A stretch of DNA of 64,000 bases from Micromonospora marina (GTDB taxonomy: Bacteria; Actinomycetota; Actinomycetes; Mycobacteriales; Micromonosporaceae), in contig NZ_FMCV01000019.1 of NCBI RefSeq assembly GCF_900091565.1, positions 1-64,000 of the forward strand, in the 5' to 3' direction. Below the pieces are notes generated by a model. The model was not told where the DNA came from and searched no databases. It saw only the letters and a program-made list of their open reading frames with translations. Both the position numbers and the translations under genes were made by a program. Positions 58,403 to 64,000 of the stretch are shown piece by piece (within the stretch, counting starts at the first letter, position 1; each line of letters starts with the position of its first letter).

Positions 58403-58429
58403 GGGCGGACGAGGAAGTGGCGAGACGAG

Positions 58430-58472
58430 CGCGCCCTCACGCGCGGTGACGGTGACGCGGCGTGAGGGCGCG
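58430..58472 (-). terminator. Hairpin downstream of Ppm mannosyltransferase gene
   Basis: CGCGCCCTCACGC (58430-58442) pairs with GCGTGAGGGCGCG (58460-58472), all 13 pairs perfect, with a 17-base loop that is itself GGTGACGGTGACG repeated. Confidence 0.7.
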
Positions 58473-58490
58473 GTGGAGGTGCAGGAGCGG

Positions 58491-59267
58491 TCAGGAGTCG
58501 AGGTTACGGTGCCGGCTGCGCAGCTTGAACGGCATCAGCGCACTCTCGATCTTCGTGGCGGTGGTCATCTTCGAGTCGCCGTCGCGGCGCTCCTCGAAGC
58601 GGATCGGCACCTCCAGGATCGTGTGGCCGAGCCTGGTGGCGAGATAGTGCATCTCCACCTGGAAGCTGTAGCCGTTGGACTGCACCCGGTCCAGCCCGAT
58701 CGCGCGCAGCGCGTCGGACCGCCAGATCTTGAAGCCGGCGGTGAGGTCGCGGATGCGCACCCGCAGCAGCGTGTGCACGTACAGGTTCGCCCAGCCGCTG
58801 AGCGCACGCCGGTACAGCGGCCAGTTCTCGTCCAGCTCACCGCCGGGCACGTAGCGCGAGCCGATGACCACCGAAGCCTGGGTGGACAGCAGAGCGCCGA
58901 GCATGCCGGGCAGCGCCTCCGGCGGGTGCGACAGGTCGGCGTCCATCTGCGCGACGAAGTCCGCGCCGTCGTCGAGGGCCCGGCCGATGCCGTCCACGTA
59001 CGCCCGGCCGAGGCCCTCCTTGCCCGGGCGGTGCAGCACCGTCACCCGGTCCGGGTGCTCGATGGCCAGCTTGTCGGCGACCTCGCCGGTACCGTCCGGG
59101 GAGTTGTCGTCGGCGACCAGCACCTTCAGCCCCGGCAGCGGCAGCGCGAGCAGGCGCTCGACCAGCGTCGGGAGGTTGCCCGCCTCGTTGTAGGTCGGAA
59201 CGACGACGGTCAGGCGCGCATCCCCCCACGGGGAGGGTAACTGCACGGGTTCGATCATCACGGACAT
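58491..59267 (-). CDS. ppm1: Polyprenol monophosphomannose synthase
   Basis: Family 2 glycosyltransferase of 258 residues. V-V-V-P-T-Y-N-E-A-G-N-L-P-T-L-V, then A-D-D-N-S-P-D-G-T-G and Q-M-D-A-D-L-S-H-P-P (the DXD metal motif) are those of dolichyl/polyprenyl-phosphate mannose synthases. It moves mannose from GDP-mannose to a polyprenyl phosphate, the donor for lipoglycans and for protein O-mannosylation. It lacks the acyltransferase domain that mycobacteria fuse to it. The gene ends at a strong hairpin. Confidence 0.92.
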   Translation of the reverse strand: MSVMIEPVQLPSPWGDARLTVVVPTYNEAGNLPTLVERLLALPLPGLKVLVADDNSPDGTGEVADKLAIEHPDRVTVLHRPGKEGLGRAYVDGIGRALDDGADFVAQMDADLSHPPEALPGMLGALLSTQASVVIGSRYVPGGELDENWPLYRRALSGWANLYVHTLLRVRIRDLTAGFKIWRSDALRAIGLDRVQSNGYSFQVEMHYLATRLGHTILEVPIRFEERRDGDSKMTTATKIESALMPFKLRSRHRNLDS

Positions 59268-59348
59268 CCTCGGTCAGCCGACAGGTTCACCTGAGAGGGT
59301 AGCCAGTCCTTCGCGGCGCAGCCGCACGGACGCCCCGCCACCGATCGA

Positions 59349-59798
59349 TCAACGCTCCGGCTTCTGCCTCGTCGCGATGTCGGACAGCCGGGCCAGCGTC
59401 TCCCGGTTGCGCATGTGCAGCACCAGGTCGTTGAGCTTGGTCCGGACCCACCGCAGCGGACCGGCGGCGAAGTCCTCGCCGATCGTCACCCGGGTCCGGC
59501 CGCCGTCCAGCGGCTCCAGGACGAACGCCACGATCGCCTCCCCGGCCGGCCACAGCCCGGCACGCAGCACCAGCCGGTGCGGGGCCTGGCACTCCAGCAC
59601 CGTCGACCTGTCCTGGAGCGAGAACGGCCACGGACCGGCCCGGTGGTGGAGGTTGCTGCCGACGCGCGGCCACGTGTCGTCCACGTCCCGCACGTGCACC
59701 GTGCCCACCACCCAGTCGCTGTACGTCCACCCGTCCGCGAGCACCTCGAAGACCTGCTCCGGGGGAGCGTCGATCACCTTCTCCACAACCGCCATCAC
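59349..59798 (-). CDS. SRPBCC family protein
   Basis: Protein of 149 residues with the START-like fold: M-M-A-V-V-E-K-V-I-D-A-P-P-E-Q-V-F-E-V-L-A-D-G at the start, G-S-N-L-H-H-R-A-G-P-W-P-F in the middle, and a C-terminal helix ending T-L-A-R-L-S-D-I-A-T-R-Q. It probably binds a hydrophobic ligand; nothing shows which. It lies between the Ppm gene and the divergent heptose operon. Confidence 0.85.
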   Translation of the reverse strand: MMAVVEKVIDAPPEQVFEVLADGWTYSDWVVGTVHVRDVDDTWPRVGSNLHHRAGPWPFSLQDRSTVLECQAPHRLVLRAGLWPAGEAIVAFVLEPLDGGRTRVTIGEDFAAGPLRWVRTKLNDLVLHMRNRETLARLSDIATRQKPER

Positions 59799-59976
59799 CG
59801 AGCGGTACCCCGGTGCGGGCCGTCGCTAACGGCGATCCGGGTTAGCTTCTCCGGGACGGCGGGTATCGCCGGACCGGGCCGGTGGTGGCAGGCGTGCACC
59901 CGGCTGGGCGGCACCGGCGCGGGGCCTGGCGCCGACGACGACGTTTACTCCTCGGGGCCTCGGGAACCCGCCGCCC

Positions 59977-61641
59977 GTGCGACGGGACCAGGAGCGGGAT
60001 CAGTGCAGGTCAGCCCGGGTTGACCCGGGTGCTGACCGGTTCCCGCCCGGCCTGTACGACGCGGTGCTGCTGGACCGCGACGGCACGCTGGTGGAGGACG
60101 TGCCGTACAACGGCGACCCGGAGAAGGTACGGCCGGTGCCGGGCGCCCGGGAGGCGCTGGACCGGTTGCGGGCGGCCGGGTTGCGGCTTGCCGTGGTCAC
60201 GAACCAGTCCGGCCTGGCCCGGGGCTGCTTCACGGCGCACGATCTGCGCCTGGTCAACGCCCGGGTGGAGGAGCTGCTCGGGCCCTTCGACCACTGGGCG
60301 ATCTGCCCGCACGCCGAGGCCGACGGGTGCGCCTGCCGCAAGCCCGCGCCCGGCCTGGTGCACGAGGCCGCAACCGCGCTCGGGACCACGCCGACCCGGT
60401 GCGTGCTGATCGGGGACATCGGCGCGGACACGGCCGCCGCCGCCGCGGCCGGCGCCGCGGCGATCATGGTGCCCACGCCCGCCACCCGGGCCGCCGAGGT
60501 GGCCGCCGCGCCGACGGTCGCCGCCGACCTGCCGGACGCGGTGGGCATCGTGCTGGCCCGGATGCGCCTGACGGCCGCGCCGCAGCCGGTGCGCCGGTCG
60601 CGCCGCGGCACGGTGCTCGTGGTGCGCAGCGACGCGGCGGGCGACGTACTGGTGACCGGGCCGGGCATCCGGGCGGTCGCGTCCGGGGCCCAGCGGGTGG
60701 TGCTGCTGTGCGGGCCACGGGGCCGGGCCGCCGCCGAACTGCTCCCCGGCGTGGACGAGATCATCGAGGCGCCGCTGCCGTGGATCGACGCGCCGGCCCC
60801 GCCCGTCGACCCCGGCGCCGTGCGCGCGCTGACCGACCGGCTCGCGGCGGTACGGGCCGGCGAGGCGATCGTGTTCACCTCCTTCCACCAGTCCGCCCTG
60901 CCGCTCGCCCTGCTGCTGCGCCTGGCCGGTGTGCCCCGGATCAGCGCGATCAGCGACGACTACCCGGGCAGCCTGCTCGACGTGCGCCACCGCGTCCCGG
61001 CCGGCGTACCCGAACCCGAACGCGCCCTGTCCCTCGCCGCCGCCGCCGGTTTCGCGCTCCCGGACCACGACGAACCGGCGCTGCGCATCCGCACCGACCG
61101 GCTTCCGGCGCCCGCGGCCGACGTAGGGGCGCCCGGCTACGTGGTCCTGCACCCGGGATCCTCGGTGGAGACCCGCGCCTGCCCGGAGGAGCTGGCCGCC
61201 CGGGTGGTCCGGGTGCTCGGCGCCGCCGGCTACCGGGTCGTGGTCACCGGCGGGCCGGACGAACGGGAGCTGACCGCGCGGGTCGCCGCGGCGGGCGGCG
61301 TCGACCTGGGCGGGCGGACCGGGCTGGACGACCTGGCGGCGGTGATCGCCGGAGCCGGCGCGCTGGTGGTCGGCAACACCGGCCCGGCGCACCTGGCCGC
61401 CGCGCTCGGCGTGCCGGTGGTGAGCCTGTTCGCCCCGACTGTGCCGTTCGGGCAGTGGGGGCCGTACCGGGTGCCGACCGTGCGGCTCGGCGACGCGGGC
61501 GCGCCCTGCCGGGACACCCGCGCCACCGCCTGCCCGGTCCCCGGGCACCCGTGCCTGTCGGCGGTCGAGCCGGGACGGGTGCTGGAGGCGTTGCGGCTGC
61601 TCGGCGTGCTGGCGCCGGTGGCGGGCGGGGTGGCCGGATGA
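59977..61641 (+). CDS. GmhB-like HAD phosphatase fused to GT9 heptosyltransferase
   Basis: Protein of 554 residues. Residues 1-200 are a HAD-IIIA phosphatase: L-L-D-R-D-G-T-L-V (Asp33, Asp35) and the zinc loop C-P-H-A-E-A-D-G-C-A-C-R-K (Cys110, His112, Cys118, Cys120), diagnostic of D-glycero-D-manno-heptose-1,7-bisphosphate 7-phosphatase. Residues about 208-545 are a GT9-type heptosyltransferase with V-G-N-T-G-P-A-H-L-A-A-A-L-G-V-P-V-V-S. The start is GTG at 59977, weakly supported. The gene overlaps the next by the ATGA at 61638-61641. Confidence 0.85.
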   Translation: MRRDQERDQCRSARVDPGADRFPPGLYDAVLLDRDGTLVEDVPYNGDPEKVRPVPGAREALDRLRAAGLRLAVVTNQSGLARGCFTAHDLRLVNARVEELLGPFDHWAICPHAEADGCACRKPAPGLVHEAATALGTTPTRCVLIGDIGADTAAAAAAGAAAIMVPTPATRAAEVAAAPTVAADLPDAVGIVLARMRLTAAPQPVRRSRRGTVLVVRSDAAGDVLVTGPGIRAVASGAQRVVLLCGPRGRAAAELLPGVDEIIEAPLPWIDAPAPPVDPGAVRALTDRLAAVRAGEAIVFTSFHQSALPLALLLRLAGVPRISAISDDYPGSLLDVRHRVPAGVPEPERALSLAAAAGFALPDHDEPALRIRTDRLPAPAADVGAPGYVVLHPGSSVETRACPEELAARVVRVLGAAGYRVVVTGGPDERELTARVAAAGGVDLGGRTGLDDLAAVIAGAGALVVGNTGPAHLAAALGVPVVSLFAPTVPFGQWGPYRVPTVRLGDAGAPCRDTRATACPVPGHPCLSAVEPGRVLEALRLLGVLAPVAGGVAG

Positions 61642-62612
61642 ACATCCTGCTGTGGCACGTCCACGGGTCGTGGACGACGTCCTTCGTGCACGGCAAGCAC
61701 CGCTACCTGGTGCCGGTAACCCCCGACCGGGGGCCGTACGGGTTGGGCCGGGCGCGCACCTACCCCTGGCCGGACAGCGCCGTCGAGGTCACTCCCGAGG
61801 ACCTGCGCGACACCGACGTCGACCTGGTGATCCTGCAACGTCCGGAGGAACTCGACCTGGCCGTGGAGTGGCTCGGCCGCCGGCCCGGCCGCGACGTGCC
61901 GGCGATCTACGTCGAGCACAACACGCCGAAAGGCGACGTGCCGAACACCCGGCACCCGATGGCCGGCCGCGACGACCTGCTGCTGACCCACGTGACCGCG
62001 TTCAACGAACTGTTCTGGGACAACGGCGGCACCCGGACCACAGTGGTCGACCACGGTGTCGTGCCGCCGGCGGTCGAGTGGACCGGCGAACTCGACCGCC
62101 TCGCCGTGGTCGTCAACGAGCCGGTACGCCGCTGGCGGGTCACCGGCACCGACCTGCTCGCCCGGTTCGCCGCGCTGGCGCCGCTGGACGTCTACGGGAT
62201 GAGGGTGGACGGTCTCGCCGCCCACCTCGGCCTGCCCGAGGACCGGCTGACCAGCCACGACGACGTACCCCAGCACGCCATGCACGCCGAACTCGCCAAA
62301 CGGCGCGCCTACCTGCACCTGTGCCGCTGGACCTCACTCGGCCTCAGCCTGATCGAGGCCATGACCATCGGCATGCCCGTGGTGGCACTGGCCACCACCG
62401 AGGCGGTGGAGGCGGTGCCACCGGCCGCGGGCGCGCTGTCCACCCGCGTCGACACGCTCGTCGACGCCGCCCGTGGCCTGCTGGACGACAGGGAGTCCGC
62501 CCGCCGGGCGGGCGCCGTGGCCCGGGCCGCCGCCCGGGACCGCTACGGACTGGAGCGATTCCTCGCCGACTGGGACCGGCTGCTGGAGGAGGAAGTATGC
62601 GCATCGCGATGA
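61638..62612 (+). CDS. Glycosyltransferase
   Basis: Protein of 324 residues beginning M-N-I-L-L-W-H-V-H-G-S-W-T-T-S-F. The C-terminal part contains S-L-I-E-A-M-T-I-G-M-P-V-V-A-L-A-T-T-E, the family 4 (GT-B) nucleotide-sugar-binding E-x7-E-like region. Donor and acceptor are unknown; the operon suggests a heptose-containing glycan. It starts on the stop codon of the GmhB-GT9 gene (ATGA) and overlaps the next gene by 16 bp, so translation is coupled. Confidence 0.85.
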   Translation: MNILLWHVHGSWTTSFVHGKHRYLVPVTPDRGPYGLGRARTYPWPDSAVEVTPEDLRDTDVDLVILQRPEELDLAVEWLGRRPGRDVPAIYVEHNTPKGDVPNTRHPMAGRDDLLLTHVTAFNELFWDNGGTRTTVVDHGVVPPAVEWTGELDRLAVVVNEPVRRWRVTGTDLLARFAALAPLDVYGMRVDGLAAHLGLPEDRLTSHDDVPQHAMHAELAKRRAYLHLCRWTSLGLSLIEAMTIGMPVVALATTEAVEAVPPAAGALSTRVDTLVDAARGLLDDRESARRAGAVARAAARDRYGLERFLADWDRLLEEEVCASR

Positions 62613-63814
62613 TCTCGGAGCATGCCAGCCCGCTCGCCGTCCTCGGCGGGGAGGACGCCGGTGGCCAGAACACGCATGTCGCGGAGCTCTCCGCCGCGCT
62701 CGCGGCCGCCGGTCACGACGTGCGCGTCCACACTCGGCTCGACGCGGTGGACCTGCCGGTGAGCGTCCGCACCCCGGACGGGTACGAGGTGGTGCACGTA
62801 CCGGCCGGGCCGGCCGAACCGGTGGCCAAGGACGACCTGCTGCCGTACATGCCGGCGTTCGGGCAGTGGCTTGCCGACCGGTGGCGCACCGGCGACTGGC
62901 AGCCCGAGGTGGTGCACGCGCACTTCTGGATGAGCGGGCTGGCGGGTCTCGCCGCGGCCCGCCGCGCCGGGGTGCCGATGGTGCAGACGTACCACGCGCT
63001 CGGCACGGTCAAGCGCCGCCACCAGGGCGTGCAGGACACCAGCCCGCCGGGCCGGGTCGAGCACGAGCGGAGGCTGGGCCGCTCGGTGGACCGGGTGGTC
63101 GCCCAGTGCCAGGACGAGGTCGCGGAACTGGTCCGGATGGGTGTGCCCCGGTCCCGGATGACTGTCGTGCCGTCGGGGGTGAACCTGACGACGTTCTCCC
63201 CGCTCGGCCCGGTCGCCGACCGCGACGGCGGCCGGGCCCGCATCCTCACCGTCGGCCGGCTGGTCGAGCGCAAGGGCTTCCAGGACGTCGTCCGGGCCGT
63301 CGCCGAGGTGCCGGATGCCGAGTGCGTGGTGGTCGGCGGGCCGCCGGCCGGGCTGCTGGAGACCGACCCGTACGCGCTGCGCCTGCGCGCGCTGGCCCAC
63401 TCGCTCGGCGTCGCCGACCGGGTACGGCTGGTCGGCGCGGTCCCCCGGGAGGAGATGGGCCGCTGGTACCGGTCGGCGGACGTGCTCGTGGCCGCCCCCT
63501 GGTACGAGCCGTTCGGGCTCACCCCGCTGGAGGCGATGGCCTGCGGCGTACCCGTGGTCGCGACGGCGGTCGGCGGGCTGATCGACACGGTGGTCGCCGG
63601 ACGCACCGGCGACCTGGTGCCGCCCCGGGAGCCGGCGGCCCTCGGCGCGGCGATCCGGGGTCTGCTCGGCGACCGGATCCGCCGCTTCGCCTACGCCACG
63701 GCCGCGCTGGAGCGGGCCCGCACCCGCTACTCCTGGGCCACCACCGCGGACCGCCTCACCGAGATGTACGGCGAGGTGGCCGCCGTGCGCCGCCCGACCC
63801 GGGTGGTCGCCTGA
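62597..63814 (+). CDS. Family 4 glycosyltransferase
   Basis: Protein of 405 residues. The N-terminal G-G-E-D-A-G-G-Q-N-T-H-V-A-E-L-S is the sucrose-synthase-like GT4 donor loop. Later come I-L-T-V-G-R-L-V-E-R-K-G-F and E-P-F-G-L-T-P-L-E-A-M-A-C-G-V-P-V-V-A-T (the E-x7-E motif). It is an NDP-sugar-dependent retaining transferase. The ATG at 62597 follows AGGAGGAAGT and lies inside the previous gene. Its stop overlaps the start of the next gene by one base (TGATG). Confidence 0.9.
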   Translation: MRIAMISEHASPLAVLGGEDAGGQNTHVAELSAALAAAGHDVRVHTRLDAVDLPVSVRTPDGYEVVHVPAGPAEPVAKDDLLPYMPAFGQWLADRWRTGDWQPEVVHAHFWMSGLAGLAAARRAGVPMVQTYHALGTVKRRHQGVQDTSPPGRVEHERRLGRSVDRVVAQCQDEVAELVRMGVPRSRMTVVPSGVNLTTFSPLGPVADRDGGRARILTVGRLVERKGFQDVVRAVAEVPDAECVVVGGPPAGLLETDPYALRLRALAHSLGVADRVRLVGAVPREEMGRWYRSADVLVAAPWYEPFGLTPLEAMACGVPVVATAVGGLIDTVVAGRTGDLVPPREPAALGAAIRGLLGDRIRRFAYATAALERARTRYSWATTADRLTEMYGEVAAVRRPTRVVA

Positions 63815-64000
63815 TGACGGCGGCCACGCCGGGCCCCGGCGCGACGGTGCTGGAGGACCACCTCAGCCTGCTGGCGGCCGCACTGCTGCCGCTGCGGGCG
63901 GCGGAACAGATGCTGGCCCGCTGGGGTGAGGAACTGGCGCAGCGGCTCGCCGCCGGTGGTCGGCTGCTGGTGGCCGGCAACGGCGGCAGCGCCGCCGAGG
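63814..64000 (+). CDS. gmhA: Phosphoheptose isomerase GmhA (SIS domain), N-terminal part
   Basis: Runs off the right edge after 62 codons. The part seen begins M-T-A-A-T-P-G-P-G and ends L-L-V-A-G-N-G-G-S-A-A-E, the SIS-fold phosphosugar loop found in sedoheptulose-7-phosphate isomerases. Together with the upstream GmhB domain it supports a heptose route (sedoheptulose-7-phosphate to D-glycero-D-manno-heptose-1-phosphate). It is coupled to the gene before it (TGATG). Confidence 0.85.
   Translation, partial: MTAATPGPGATVLEDHLSLLAAALLPLRAAEQMLARWGEELAQRLAAGGRLLVAGNGGSAAE

Larger units (their letters stand above)
58023..58490. other. Intergenic region rich in repeats and a possible gene remnant
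   Basis: 468 bases without a supportable gene. At 58078-58158 a short open stretch reads E-A-A-D-R-R-K-F-S-E-D-E-I-G-R-A-R-D-E-A-L-S-G-I-G and then a stop, with natural-looking codons but no start, so it may be the end of a lost gene. Three GATCGCC/GATCGCT copies follow at about 58172-58200. A long inverted repeat is at 58277-58402 and a terminator hairpin at 58430-58472. A T-run at 58206-58210 lies within the stretch. Confidence 0.5.

Overview
The window is high-GC actinomycete chromosome, with many GTG starts, G/C-ending third codon positions and GGAGG-type ribosome sites. Gene content (TrmB, Ppm-type mannosyltransferase, SigF-like sigma factor, DUF5753/DUF397 regulator pair, F420-type oxidoreductase) and the intergenic repeats point to Micromonosporaceae, most likely Micromonospora or a close relative. 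The genus call is inference. I saw no rRNA, tRNA or CRISPR array.

Left part (1-15.1 kb): the window opens inside what looks like the first codons of an IS110-type transposase (reverse strand), followed by about 300 bp of structured non-coding DNA. Next come HrpA RNA helicase, a blasticidin/cytidine deaminase, a YciI-like protein, an LPITG surface protein, a DUF3516 helicase, TrmB, a class F sortase with an adjacent candidate substrate, an ABM monooxygenase, exonuclease III and a PAC2 protein.

Middle left (15.4-29 kb): secreted lysozyme-like and SGNH enzymes, an EcsC-like protein, an aldehyde dehydrogenase, a flavin/F420 oxidoreductase, GNAT enzymes (one fused to DinB), an MFS pump, an SMR pump, and a secreted GH9 cellulase behind a perfect CebR-type operator. 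A PP2C phosphatase follows.

Centre (29-35.4 kb): HrpB helicase, a SigB/F-family sigma factor, an acetoacetate-decarboxylase-like protein overlapping tail to tail with a phospholipase D, and a 42-residue membrane peptide.

Accessory island (about 35.4-38.57 kb): five genes of visibly lower GC between two copies of a 29-bp direct repeat that covers the 3' end of the pirin gene. It carries an APH-fold kinase, a WHxxxxxxxxY/HHxP-motif protein with a Cys-Cys-Pro-Pro tail, a WxCxxCGxPWPC protein, and a DUF5753 HTH/DUF397 pair. This is the best candidate for an undescribed system.

Right part (38.6-64 kb): a MarR-pirin operon with a clear operator, GH15 enzyme, phosphoesterase, antiporter, HAD phosphatase, a PAS-GAF-PP2C-kinase stress regulator, and a stress/envelope block (MscS-like channel, SRPBCC, DUF2795, BrkB-like, ChaB). 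Then come an aldehyde dehydrogenase divergent from a phytoene-desaturase-like oxidase, and a Ppm mannosyltransferase. The window ends in a translationally coupled heptose/glycosyltransferase operon (GmhB-GT9 fusion, two glycosyltransferases, GmhA) that runs off the right edge. Seven genes carry a TAnnnT box exactly 6 nt before the start codon, which suggests leaderless transcripts.
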